Shown piece after piece: positions 15,657 to 24,015 of a stretch of DNA of 45,223 nucleotides. The position numbers and the translations under genes are program-made. Each line of letters begins with the position of its first letter. Within the stretch, counting starts at the first letter, position 1. The stretch comes from Burkholderiales bacterium. GTDB taxonomy: Bacteria; Pseudomonadota; Gammaproteobacteria; Burkholderiales; SG8-39. Below the pieces are notes generated by a model. It was not told where the DNA came from, made no database searches, and saw only the letters and a list, made by a program, of their open reading frames with translations. The stretch spans positions 1 to 45,223 of the forward strand of contig JAOAFL010000045.1 of NCBI GenBank assembly GCA_026416295.1. Reading direction: 5' to 3'.

Positions 15657-16770
15657 CGCGCAGCAGCACCGCGAACGCGGCATCGAGCACGATCACGCAG
15701 GTGATCGCGGCGACCACCGAGCGCGTGACACCGACGGCGAGGCTGTCGGTGTTCGGCAGCACGCGCAGGCCGTAATGGCAGGCGACGAACGCGACCGCGA
15801 AACCGAACGCCGCCGACTTGCCGATCCCGATCCAGAAGTTCACCGCGTCGACCGCGCGCGGCAGCGCCTCGAGGAACGCCGCCGGCGCGATGTCGAGCGT
15901 CGCGTGCGCGACCAGCATCGCCCCCGCGAGCGCGGCCAGATCGGTGCAGAAGGCGACGAGCGGCAGCGCGAGCGCGAGCGCGACGACCCTCGGCAGCACC
16001 AGCCGCGCGGTCACCGGAATGCCCATCACCGCGAGCGCGTCCACTTCCTCGGTGACGCGCATCACGCCCAGTTGCGCGGTGAGCGCCGAGCCGCTGCGCC
16101 CGGCGGCGATGATCGAGGCGAGCATCGGCCCGAGTTCGCGCAGCACGCCGACGCCGACGATGTTGATCACCAGCAGATCGGCGCCGAAACGGCGCAGCTG
16201 CAGCGCCGAAAGGTAGGTGAGCACGACGCCGACCAGGAACCCGACGAGCATCGTCACCGGCAGCGCGGTGACGCCGGCGCGGTAGACGCCGGCGGAGAAC
16301 TCGCGCCAAGGGATGTCGCGCGGCCGGCGCGCGAGCGCCGCCGCGTCCACGACGAGCGTGCCGAGCAGCGCGACCGCGTCGCGCAAGTGCGCAAAGAACG
16401 CCCACACCCCGCGGCCGAGCGCTTCGAGCGGCCTCAGCGGGTCGAAGCGCTGCGGCGCGGCCGGAACGAGCATGCCCTCGCTCACCTGGCGCAGCATCTC
16501 GGCGTGACGCGGGGCGACCTCGACGCGCGCCGCGCCCGCGAGCGCCTGCGCGAGCCACACCGCGCCGGCGTCGTCGAGCTCGAGCACGCCGCGCAGGTCC
16601 CAGGCGACTTGCGCCGCCGGCGTGCCGCGCAGCTCAGTGAGCGCGCGCGCGATCGCGCGCTCGCGACCCTTCAGCCCGGCGAAGGTCCAGCGGCCGCTCG
16701 CGCGCACGCGCACCGGCACCGGCTCGTGCGGCAGGCGTTCGACGCTGAGGCTCGCGAAAGTGTCCGGCAT
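15646..16770 (-). CDS. mlaE: STAS domain-MlaE fusion, lipid ABC transporter permease
   Basis: A 374-residue protein. The first 110 residues are hydrophilic and resemble a STAS domain (VRASGRWTF, VAWDLRGVLELDDAGAVWLAQAL). This is equivalent to MlaB, which in E. coli is a separate subunit regulating the ATPase. The remainder is the MlaE permease: VTMLVGFLVGVVLTYLSALQLRRFGADLLV, then GVGVLRELGPMLASIIAAGRSGSALTAQLGVM, then TEEVDALAVMGI, with about five membrane segments. Fusion of the two explains the lack of a stand-alone mlaB here. The start ATG at 16770 (MPDTFASLSVERL) follows the GGDEF-EAL gene by 41 bases on the same strand. Confidence 0.93.
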   Translation of the reverse strand: MPDTFASLSVERLPHEPVPVRVRASGRWTFAGLKGRERAIARALTELRGTPAAQVAWDLRGVLELDDAGAVWLAQALAGAARVEVAPRHAEMLRQVSEGMLVPAAPQRFDPLRPLEALGRGVWAFFAHLRDAVALLGTLVVDAAALARRPRDIPWREFSAGVYRAGVTALPVTMLVGFLVGVVLTYLSALQLRRFGADLLVINIVGVGVLRELGPMLASIIAAGRSGSALTAQLGVMRVTEEVDALAVMGIPVTARLVLPRVVALALALPLVAFCTDLAALAGAMLVAHATLDIAPAAFLEALPRAVDAVNFWIGIGKSAAFGFAVAFVACHYGLRVLPNTDSLAVGVTRSVVAAITCVIVLDAAFAVLLRDVG

Positions 16771-16811
16771 CGTGCCCGATCCTAGCAACGCCGCCGGCGC
16801 CGGCCGCCCCG

Positions 16812-19769
16812 TCAGCCGGCGGCGTGCGCCCGCCGCGACGCCAGGCGCTCGAAGTCGACCGCCGACAGCGGCTCGCCGGCGAGGTGCCCCTGCCACTCGT
16901 TGCAGCCGAGCGCGCGCAGGCGCTCGAGCTGCGCCTCGGTCTCGACGCCCTCGGCGACGAGGTCCAGGCGCAGCGCGCGCGCCATCGCCGCGATCGCCGC
17001 GACGATCGCGGCGTCGTCGGCGTTGCGCGCGATCTCGCGCGTGAACGCGCGGTCGATCTTCAGCTTGTTCACCGGCAGGCGGCGCAGGTACGCGAGGCTC
17101 GAGTAGCCGGTACCGAAATCGTCGATCGCCACGCGCACGCCGAGTTCGCCCACGCGCCGCAGCGTCTCGACGTTGCGCTCGAGCTCGGCCACGAGCACCC
17201 GCTCGGTCACTTCCAGCTCGAGGCAGTGTCCGGGCACGCCGTGCTGCGCGAGCGCGGCGGCGAGCCGTTCGACGAACGCCTCGCCCTGCGCGAGCTCGGC
17301 CGCCGAGACGTTGAGGGCGAACCAGAGCTCCGGCGCGAGCCTGCGCCGCCAGGCCCCGATCTGCGCGAGCGCGCGCGCGAGCGCCCATTCGCCGAGCGCG
17401 CGGATGAGCCCGGTCTCCTCGGCGACCGCGACGAAGCGCTCGGGCGCGACGTACCCCTCGCGCGGACGGCGCCAGCGCGCGAGCGCCTCGGCGCCGACGA
17501 GCGTCCCCGGCGCGCCGGCGCGCATCACCGGCTGCCAGTACAGGTCCAGCTCGCCGCGCGCGAGCGCCTCGCGCAGTTCGTTCTCGAGGGCGAGTCGCTC
17601 GGCCGCACGCGCGTCGAGCTCCGGCGAAAAGAACCGGAACCCGCCGCGCGCGGTACGCTTCGCGTGGTGCATCGCGGCGTGGGCGTTCTTCAGCAGCTGC
17701 GCGAAGTCGCGGCCGTCTTCGGGATACACCGCGATGCCGATGCTCGCCGAGACGCCGAGCGTGCGGCCCTCGACGGTGAACGGCCGCGCGAGGATCGCGA
17801 GAATGCGCTGCGCGACCGTCGCCGCGCCCGCTCCCTCCCCCGGGCGGTTCCAGAGCAGCACGAACTCGTCGCCGCCCGCGCGCGCGAGCGTGTCCTCGCG
17901 CCGCAGCGTCCCCGAGAGCCGTTCCGCGACCGCGCGCAGCAGCGCATCTCCTGCGGCGTGCCCGAGCGAATCGTTGACGAGCTGGAAGCGGTCCAGATCG
18001 ACGACGAGCAGCGCAACGCGCGCCCGCTCGCGCGCCGCCGCGCCGAGCGCCTGCGCCGCGCGCTCGGCGAGCAGGCGACGGTTCGGTAGCCCGGTGAGCG
18101 CATCGCGCGTGGCGAGGTACTCGATGCGCTCTTCGGCGAGCCTGCGGTCGCTCACGTCGGCGGCGGTGCCGCGGTAGCCGGCGAGCCGGCCTGCGGCGTC
18201 GAACACCGGCACGCCGTTCAGCGACAGCCACAGCGGCCGGCCGGCCTTGGTGAGCGCGCGCATCTCGACCCCGCGAAACGGCGCCGGATGCGCCAGCCGC
18301 TCGGCGAACCAGCGCTCGCGGCTGCGCGCCTCGGGAAGCGGCATGAAGTCCGCCGCACGGCGCCCGAGCATCTCGTGGCGCAGGTAGCCGAAGAGCGCCT
18401 CGACGCGCGACGAGAGGTACGTGTAGCGCCACTCGCGGTCGGTCTCCCAGACGTACTCGCCCGAGGCTTCGACCACGTCGCGAAAGCGCCGCTCGCGCTC
18501 GGCGAGCGCGAGCCGCGCGGCGCGCGCCTCGGTCACGTCGCGCAGCACCGTCTGGATGACGAGCCGCCCGCGCTCGAGGAACGAGACCGCGGCGATTTCG
18601 GCGACCGCCTCGCCCCCGTCGGCACGGCGCAACCGGCGCTCTTCGAACCCCACCTTGCCGGGGCCGGCGGCGAGGTAGTCGCGCCGCTCGCAGTAGCGCG
18701 CGCGCGCCTGCGGGTGCACGAACGACTCGAACCGCTCGCCGAGCAACGCCTCGGGCGAGGCGACGCCGAGCAGCCGCGCCGCCGCGGGATTGGCGTACTC
18801 GATCACGCCGCCGCAGGTGACGATCACGCCGTCGGGCGCGAGTTCGACGAGCGCGCGGTAGCGCGCCTCGGCGTCGGCGAGCGCCTGCTCGGCGCGCTTG
18901 CGGGCCGTGATGTCGAGGTGCGTGCCGCTCATGCGCAGCGCGCGCCCGCTCGCTGCGTCGCGCCCGGTGACTTTCGCCCGCGCAAGCAGCCACACCCACT
19001 CGCCCGAGGGCGCGCGCATGCGGAACTCGGCGGCGAACTCCGCGCGCTCGCCCTTCAGCGCCGCGAGCGCGGCCGAGCGCACCGCGGGCAGGTCTTCCGG
19101 GTGGATCATCGCGAGCACCTGCGCGATCGGCAGCATACGCGCCGTCCCGCCGAGCAGCGCCGGGGCGGCACTGCCGCCGACGTGCACCCGGCCGCCGGCG
19201 ACGTCGTAATCCCAGAGGATCGCGCCCGATCCCTCGAGCGCGAGTTCCAGCCGCTCTTTCGCCTCGCGCAGCGCGGATTCGGCGCGGCGCCGCTCGGTGA
19301 CGTCGCGCCCGACGCCGCGGTAGCCGAGCAGACGCCCGGCGGCGTCGTGCCGCGGCCGCCCGAGCACGGTGTGAACGCGCGGCCCGCCCGGCGCGGACCG
19401 GTTGACCAGCTCGAAATCGAAAAGCGGCAGGCGCGCATCGACGCCCTGCAGGCGCTCGAGGTGGGCGACGAGCGCGCGCGGCGAGACTTCCAGCCCGGGG
19501 ATTTCCCAGAACCGCCTGCCGTGCACCGCGGCGCCGCCGAACAGCGCCTCGGTCGCCGCCCCGCCGCTCAGCCACGAGATGCGGTAGTCGGCGTCGGTTT
19601 CCCAGAACCAGTCGGCCGAGAGCGCCGTCAAGTGGCGAAAGCGCGCTTCCGAGTCTTCGAGCGCCGCGCGCGCGCGGCGCGCGCGCGCGCGCAGCGCCGC
19701 CCAGGTGCCGCCGAGCGAGGCGGCGGCGCCGAGCAGCGCGAGCGCTTCGGCGAACGGGCCGAGCGCCAC
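16812..19769 (-). CDS. PAS4-GGDEF-EAL protein, predicted dual c-di-GMP cyclase/phosphodiesterase
   Basis: A 985-residue signalling protein. A short hydrophobic N-terminus (about residues 8-26) may be one membrane segment. Four PAS domains follow at about 37-160, 165-290, 295-415 and 420-545; several keep the WETDADYRISWLS-like and YRGVGRDVTERRRAE-like PAS/PAC ends. The GGDEF domain (about 550-720) has an intact GGDEF at 632-636 and an inhibitory RxxD at 623-626. The EAL domain (about 730-975) has EAL at 761-763, N820, E856, DDFGTG at 883-888, K904 and E940. Both active sites therefore look complete, and direction of activity cannot be predicted. The start is GTG at 19769, four bases after the stop of the upstream ATPase gene. 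PAS ligands are unknown; no clear haem or flavin signature is visible. Confidence 0.93.
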   Translation of the reverse strand: MALGPFAEALALLGAAASLGGTWAALRARARRARAALEDSEARFRHLTALSADWFWETDADYRISWLSGGAATEALFGGAAVHGRRFWEIPGLEVSPRALVAHLERLQGVDARLPLFDFELVNRSAPGGPRVHTVLGRPRHDAAGRLLGYRGVGRDVTERRRAESALREAKERLELALEGSGAILWDYDVAGGRVHVGGSAAPALLGGTARMLPIAQVLAMIHPEDLPAVRSAALAALKGERAEFAAEFRMRAPSGEWVWLLARAKVTGRDAASGRALRMSGTHLDITARKRAEQALADAEARYRALVELAPDGVIVTCGGVIEYANPAAARLLGVASPEALLGERFESFVHPQARARYCERRDYLAAGPGKVGFEERRLRRADGGEAVAEIAAVSFLERGRLVIQTVLRDVTEARAARLALAERERRFRDVVEASGEYVWETDREWRYTYLSSRVEALFGYLRHEMLGRRAADFMPLPEARSRERWFAERLAHPAPFRGVEMRALTKAGRPLWLSLNGVPVFDAAGRLAGYRGTAADVSDRRLAEERIEYLATRDALTGLPNRRLLAERAAQALGAAARERARVALLVVDLDRFQLVNDSLGHAAGDALLRAVAERLSGTLRREDTLARAGGDEFVLLWNRPGEGAGAATVAQRILAILARPFTVEGRTLGVSASIGIAVYPEDGRDFAQLLKNAHAAMHHAKRTARGGFRFFSPELDARAAERLALENELREALARGELDLYWQPVMRAGAPGTLVGAEALARWRRPREGYVAPERFVAVAEETGLIRALGEWALARALAQIGAWRRRLAPELWFALNVSAAELAQGEAFVERLAAALAQHGVPGHCLELEVTERVLVAELERNVETLRRVGELGVRVAIDDFGTGYSSLAYLRRLPVNKLKIDRAFTREIARNADDAAIVAAIAAMARALRLDLVAEGVETEAQLERLRALGCNEWQGHLAGEPLSAVDFERLASRRAHAAG

Positions 19770-19773
19770 GCGC

Positions 19774-21609
19774 TCAACCGCCCGCCGAGGGCTCGCCGAC
19801 CGGTGGCGCCACCTGCAGCACTTCGTCCATCGTCGTGAGGCCCGCGGCGACCTTCATCGCCCCGCTGATGCGCAGCGGCCGCATCCCCTCCTTGTAGGCG
19901 CGCTCGCGCAGGCGCGCGAGATCGGCGCCGGCGCCGACCAGTTCGCGGATCCCCGGTGTGCAGAGCAGCGTCTCGTATATGCCGATGCGACCGAGAAAGC
20001 CGGTCATGCGGCACTCGAGGCAGCCGACCGCCTTGTAGATCGTCGCCGGGCGGTTCGCCTTCCAGGGCGCGACCAGCGCGTCCCATTTCGCCTGATCCTC
20101 GGCGCGGTGCAGCTCGATGCGCTGCTTGCAGTGCGGGCAGAGCGTGCGCACCAGCCGCTGGGCCATCACGCCGTTCAGCGTCGCGTTGACGAGATAGGGC
20201 GCGATGCCGAGCTCTAGCAGCCGCGTGATCGCGCTCGGCGCGTCGTTCGTGTGCAGCGTCGAGAGCACGAGGTGCCCGGTGAGCGCCGCCTGCACCGCCA
20301 TCTCGGCGGTCTCCAGGTCGCGGATCTCGCCCACCATGATGATGTCGGGATCCTGACGCATGAGCGCGCGCAGCCCCTCGGCGAAACCGAGGTCGATCTG
20401 CGGCTGCACCTGCATCTGGTTGAACGCCGGCTCGATCATCTCGATCGGGTCCTCGACGGTGCAGACGTTCACCTCCGGCGTCGCGAGCGTCTTCAGCGTC
20501 GAGTAGAGCGTGGTCGTCTTTCCCGAGCCGGTCGGGCCGGTGACGAGCACGATGCCGTGCGGGCGCTCGGTCATCTCCTTCCAGCGGCGCCGGTCGTCGT
20601 CCGAGAACCCGAGCTCGGACAGATCGCGCACGAGCACCTCGGGGTCGAAGATGCGCATCACGAGCTTTTCGCCGAACGCGGTGGGAAGCGTCGAGAGGCG
20701 CAGCTCGACCTCCTGGCCGTCGAGCGTGCGCGTCTTGATGCGTCCGTCCTGCGGGCGGCGCTTCTCGACCACGTCCATGCGCCCGAGGATCTTGATGCGG
20801 CTCGTCATCGCCGCGAGCACCGGCGCCGGGATCTGGTAGACCTGGTGCAGCACGCCGTCGATGCGAAAGCGCACCACCCCGACCTCGCGCCGCGGCTCGA
20901 TGTGGATGTCGCTCGCGCGCTGCTCGAACGCGTACGTCCAGAGCCAGTCGACGATCCGCACCACGTGCGCGTCGTTCGCGTCGAGCTGCCGGTTCGCGGC
21001 ACCGAGCTCGACCAGCTGCTCGAAGTTGGACAGCCCCGAGACGCCGGCCTGCCCTCTGGCGGCGCTCTTGACCGATTTGGCGAGGTTGTAGAACTCGACC
21101 TGGTAGCGCTCGATGTCGGCCGGGTTGGCGATCACGCGCCGGATGCCGAGCTTGAGGATCGCGGCGAGTTCCCGCTCCCACTCGCGCACGAACGGCTCGG
21201 CGGTCGCGATCGTCACCTCTTTCGGGCCCACCGCCACCGGCAGGATGCGAAAGCGCGTCGCGTAGGCCGAAGACATCACCTCGGTGACGGTGGCGAGGTT
21301 GACCTTGAGCGGATCGATGTGCAGGTACTCCATGCCGACGCGCCGGGCGAGCCATTCGGTGAGCGGCTCGAGCGCGAGCAGCCGGTGCGGCGGCTTCGCG
21401 CTCTTCCACTTCTGCTCGGCGACGATCTGAAGCGGGTGGAGACTCCCGCGGTAGTAACGGCGCTCCTTTTTCAGCCGCTCGGCGGCAGCCGGCTCGACCA
21501 GGCCGTCGGCGACCAGCCAGTCGAGCACCTCGGCGAGCGCGAGGCGCCGGTCGGGCCCGGCGGCGGCGTCCCTCGCGGCGGCGGTCGGCGTGGGCTCCAG
21601 AGCGGCCAT
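19774..21609 (-). CDS. GspE/PilB-family secretion or pilus ATPase
   Basis: A 611-residue cytoplasmic hexameric ATPase. The N-terminal region (about 22-175) resembles the T2SSE_N/MshEN domain (LAEVLDWLVADGLVEPAAAE, then PLTEWLARRVGMEYLHIDP). The catalytic core has Walker A GPTGSGKT at 358-365, the Asp box near TVEDPIE at 384-390, Walker B DPDIIMVGEIRD at 420-431, the His box HLVLSTLHTN at 446-455, and a zinc-binding tetracysteine C491, C494, C530, C533. No pilin, GspF or secretin gene is adjacent, so it is an orphan of a type II secretion or type IV pilus system. Start ATG at 21609 (MAALEPTP); longer readings run into the divergent transporter gene. It is four bases from the c-di-GMP enzyme downstream. 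Confidence 0.92.
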   Translation of the reverse strand: MAALEPTPTAAARDAAAGPDRRLALAEVLDWLVADGLVEPAAAERLKKERRYYRGSLHPLQIVAEQKWKSAKPPHRLLALEPLTEWLARRVGMEYLHIDPLKVNLATVTEVMSSAYATRFRILPVAVGPKEVTIATAEPFVREWERELAAILKLGIRRVIANPADIERYQVEFYNLAKSVKSAARGQAGVSGLSNFEQLVELGAANRQLDANDAHVVRIVDWLWTYAFEQRASDIHIEPRREVGVVRFRIDGVLHQVYQIPAPVLAAMTSRIKILGRMDVVEKRRPQDGRIKTRTLDGQEVELRLSTLPTAFGEKLVMRIFDPEVLVRDLSELGFSDDDRRRWKEMTERPHGIVLVTGPTGSGKTTTLYSTLKTLATPEVNVCTVEDPIEMIEPAFNQMQVQPQIDLGFAEGLRALMRQDPDIIMVGEIRDLETAEMAVQAALTGHLVLSTLHTNDAPSAITRLLELGIAPYLVNATLNGVMAQRLVRTLCPHCKQRIELHRAEDQAKWDALVAPWKANRPATIYKAVGCLECRMTGFLGRIGIYETLLCTPGIRELVGAGADLARLRERAYKEGMRPLRISGAMKVAAGLTTMDEVLQVAPPVGEPSAGG

Positions 21610-21619
21610 GTCGGCGACG

Positions 21620-21638
21620 ATTATGCCCCCGCTACAAT
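21620..21638. promoter_or_regulatory. Divergent candidate -10 elements between the GspE-like and UMF1-like genes
   Basis: On the minus strand, 21620-21625 reads CATAAT, 11 bases upstream of the GspE-like ATG (21609). On the plus strand, 21633-21638 reads TACAAT, 27 bases upstream of the UMF1-like GTG (21665). They are the only AT-rich spots in this 55-base divergent gap. No -35 elements are clear. Confidence 0.4.
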
Positions 21639-21664
21639 GCGCGCGCACCAGGCGCTTTCCGACC

Positions 21665-22945
21665 GTGACCGCACCCGCCCGCCGCAGCCTCGCCGCCGAC
21701 GCGACCGCGCGCGAGGTCTGGGCCTGGACGATGTACGACTTCGCGAACTCCGGGTACACGACGGTGGTGATCACCGCCGTGTTCAACGCGTACTTCGTCT
21801 CGGTGGTCGCGCAAGGGGCGCCGTGGGCGACCTTCGCCTGGACGGCGGCGCTGTCGGTCTCGTACGCGGCGATTCTGCTCGCCGGACCGGTGCTCGGCGC
21901 CTGGGCCGACGAGCACGCGGCGAAGAAGCGGCTGCTCGCCTGGACCACCGCCGGGTGCGTGCTCTTCACCGCCGCGCTCGCGTTCGCCGCCCCGGGCGCG
22001 GTCGCGCTCGCGATCGCGCTGGTCGTCCTCTCGAACTTCTTCTTCGGCATCGGCGAGAACCTGATCGCGGCCTTCCTTCCCGAGCTCGCCGACGAGCGGG
22101 CGATGGGGCGCGTCTCGGGCTGGGGCTGGTCGTTCGGCTACCTCGGCGGGCTCGTCTCGCTCGGGGCCGCGCTCGCCTGGATCACCTGGGCGAGCGGACA
22201 AGGACAGACCGCGGCCGAGTTCGTGCCCGCCGTCATGGTGCTCACGGCGGCGATCTTCGCAGCCGCCTCCGCGCCCACGTTTCTCCTTCTCAAGGAGCGC
22301 GCGACGCCGCAGCCCGCGGCCGGCAGCGCCTGGGCGCGCGTGCGCCGCACGCTGCGCGAAGCCGGGCGGTTTCGCGACCTGCGCCAGTTCCTCGTCTGCA
22401 TCCTCTTCTACCAGGCGGGCATCAGCGCGGTGATCTCGCTCGCGGCGATCTACGCCGAGCAGGCGATGCGGTTCACCACGCAGCAGACGATCGTGCTCAT
22501 CCTGGTGGTGAACGTCACCGCCGCGCTCGGCGCGTTCGGCTTCGGCTACCTGCAGGACGCGATCGGGCACGTGCGCGCGATGCGCCTTGTGCTCGCCGGC
22601 TGGATCGCGATGATCTTCCTCGCCTGGTCGGCCGACGACGTGCCCACTTTCTGGGCGGCGGCGAACCTCGCGGGTCTGTGCATGGGCGCGGCGCAGGCCG
22701 CCGGCCGCGCGATCGTCGGCTACCTCGCGCCGCCGGCGCGTCTTGCGGAGTTCTTCGGGCTGTGGGGCCTTGCGGTGAAGGCGGCTTCCATCTTCGGGCC
22801 GATCACCTACGGCGTCACCACCCTCGTGCTGCCGGGCGATCATCGCGCCGGTATCCTCGCCGTCGGCGTCTATTTCGTGATCGGCATCGCGCTGCTCGCC
22901 GGGCTCGATGTCGAGCGCGGCCGGAGGGCGGCGCTCGCGGCGTGA
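21665..22945 (+). CDS. MFS transporter, UMF1 (Atg22-like) family
   Basis: A 426-residue inner-membrane protein with about 12 hydrophobic segments. It begins with REVWAWTMYDFANSGYTTVVITAVFNAYFV, the WxxYDxANS signature that defines the UMF1 group of the major facilitator superfamily, related to yeast vacuolar Atg22. Other support: GPVLGAWADEHAAKKR (MFS loop 2-3 motif), FFFGIGENLIAAFLPELAD, and GAAQAAGRAIVGYLAPPARLAEFFGLWGL in the C-terminal half. Bacterial members are uncharacterized; amino-acid efflux is suggested only by the yeast homologue. The start is GTG at 21665; an upstream in-frame ATG lies inside the divergent ATPase gene. Confidence 0.88.
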   Translation: MTAPARRSLAADATAREVWAWTMYDFANSGYTTVVITAVFNAYFVSVVAQGAPWATFAWTAALSVSYAAILLAGPVLGAWADEHAAKKRLLAWTTAGCVLFTAALAFAAPGAVALAIALVVLSNFFFGIGENLIAAFLPELADERAMGRVSGWGWSFGYLGGLVSLGAALAWITWASGQGQTAAEFVPAVMVLTAAIFAAASAPTFLLLKERATPQPAAGSAWARVRRTLREAGRFRDLRQFLVCILFYQAGISAVISLAAIYAEQAMRFTTQQTIVLILVVNVTAALGAFGFGYLQDAIGHVRAMRLVLAGWIAMIFLAWSADDVPTFWAAANLAGLCMGAAQAAGRAIVGYLAPPARLAEFFGLWGLAVKAASIFGPITYGVTTLVLPGDHRAGILAVGVYFVIGIALLAGLDVERGRRAALAA

Positions 22946-22995
22946 GCGCGGCGAGCGCCCATCGATCCGAGCGCGGACGCCGCCCCCGGCTGCGC

Positions 22996-23001
22996 TATCA
23001 T
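22996..23001 (+). promoter_or_regulatory. Candidate -10 hexamer TATCAT upstream of the peroxiredoxin gene
   Basis: TATCAT is five of six to consensus and sits 34 bases before the ATG at 23036. A Shine-Dalgarno (GGAGA at 23025-23029) lies between. No OxyR-like palindrome is recognizable. Confidence 0.35.
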
Positions 23002-23035
23002 CGGCGCCCCGAGAAAACCCGAACGGAGAAACCCC

Positions 23036-23542
23036 ATGACGATCAAGGTCGGCGACCGTCTGCCGGACGGTGTGCTTTCCGAATCCACCGAATTCGACTC
23101 GGCGACCCAGTGCGCGATGCCGCCGAAAGAGGTGAAGGTGTCGGAGGCGGTGAAAGGCAAGCGCATCGTGATCTTCGGCTTGCCCGGCGCCTACACGCCG
23201 ACGTGCTCGGCGAAGCACGTGCCGTCCTACCGCGACAACCTCGACAAGCTGAAGGCGAAGGGCGTGGACGAGGTCTGGTGCGTCGCGGTGAACGACGGCT
23301 TCGTCATGGCGCACTGGGGTCGCGACGAAAAAGCGCTCGGCAAGATCCGTTTCCTCGGCGACGGCAGCGGCACCTGGACCAAGGCGCTCGGGCTGGAGCT
23401 CGACCTCAGCGCGCGCGGTATGGGGCTGCGCATGCAGCGGTTCTCGATGCTGGTCGAGGACGGCGTGGTGAAGAAGCTGAACGTCGAGGCGCCGGGCAAG
23501 TTCGAGGTCTCGGGCGCCGAGACGATGCTCGCGCAGCTCTGA
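23036..23542 (+). CDS. Peroxiredoxin, Prx5/AhpC-TSA family
   Basis: A 168-residue cytoplasmic thiol peroxidase that reduces hydrogen and organic peroxides. The peroxidatic cysteine is C57 in GLPGAYTPTCSAKHVPSY, the Prx5 signature in which Thr and Arg complete the active site. Two further cysteines, C26 and C82 (EVWCVAVND), are present; C82 is a widely conserved non-catalytic position. No glutaredoxin domain is fused, so the reductant is probably glutathione/glutaredoxin or thioredoxin. The gene stands alone between the UMF1-like gene and the cysteine-rich exported protein. Confidence 0.93.
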   Translation: MTIKVGDRLPDGVLSESTEFDSATQCAMPPKEVKVSEAVKGKRIVIFGLPGAYTPTCSAKHVPSYRDNLDKLKAKGVDEVWCVAVNDGFVMAHWGRDEKALGKIRFLGDGSGTWTKALGLELDLSARGMGLRMQRFSMLVEDGVVKKLNVEAPGKFEVSGAETMLAQL

Positions 23543-23554
23543 GCGACACAACTC

Positions 23555-23569
23555 GTTACACAGCGTTAC
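23555..23569 (+). promoter_or_regulatory. Tandem GTTAC-N5-GTTAC, candidate response-regulator site
   Basis: GTTAC occurs at 23555-23559 and again at 23565-23569, one helical turn apart; the match extends to CGTTAC in both copies. Direct half-sites ten bases apart are the usual target of OmpR/PhoB-type regulators. The site lies 72 bases upstream of the ATG at 23641. No regulator gene is in the window. Confidence 0.4.
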
Positions 23570-23640
23570 CGCGGCCCGGTGCGCGGCGCGCTAGCGTGCA
23601 TGCTCGACGCTTTCTCTTTTGCCACGAAAGGAGCATGCAC

Positions 23641-24015
23641 ATGAAGCGAGTTCTTCCCGTCCTCGGTGCGGCGGCGGTGCTTGCCGCCTCCGCGGTCGTC
23701 TCGGCGCAGCCGCCCGCGGGCGGCGAGGCGAAGGGGCCGGGCTACCGCCACGGCATGCGCGAGCACGCGCGCGCGGCGCACGACGCCTGCCGGGACGCGC
23801 CCGATCGCGGCGCCTGCGTGCGCGAGCGCATGTGCGCGCAGGCGGCCGATCCGGCCCGTTGCCGCGCCGAGGCCGCAGAGCGCCACAAGCGCTTGATCGC
23901 GCGCATGGAAGCGCGCCAGGCGATGCACGAGGCCTGCACCGGCAAGCGCGGCGAGGCGCTGCTCGCCTGCCTCGGCGAGCAGCGCCGGGGCCCGCGCAGG
24001 GAGCCGCAACAATAG
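23641..24015 (+). CDS. Small exported cysteine-rich protein of unknown function
   Basis: A 124-residue protein I do not recognize. It has a clear Sec signal peptide (MKRVLPVLGAAAVLAASAVVSA, cut before QPPAG). The mature part is basic, helical-looking and rich in Arg, Ala and Glu. It has six cysteines at 50, 59, 65, 74, 99 and 110, which could form three disulfides in the periplasm (spacing 9-6-9 and 25-11). His-containing RHGMREHARAAHDAC near 36-50 could bind metal. Small periplasmic stress proteins of the Spy/CpxP type have a comparable size, but no LTxxQ motif is present. AAAGGAG at 23627-23633 supports ATG 23641 over the in-frame ATG two codons earlier. The stop overlaps the presumed start of azlC. 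Confidence 0.75.
   Translation: MKRVLPVLGAAAVLAASAVVSAQPPAGGEAKGPGYRHGMREHARAAHDACRDAPDRGACVRERMCAQAADPARCRAEAAERHKRLIARMEARQAMHEACTGKRGEALLACLGEQRRGPRREPQQ

Noticed and set aside
19774-22050. 758-codon version of the GspE-like gene
   Set aside because: The extra N-terminus is antisense to the UMF1-like transporter and lacks family similarity; ATG 21609 gives a normal-length protein.
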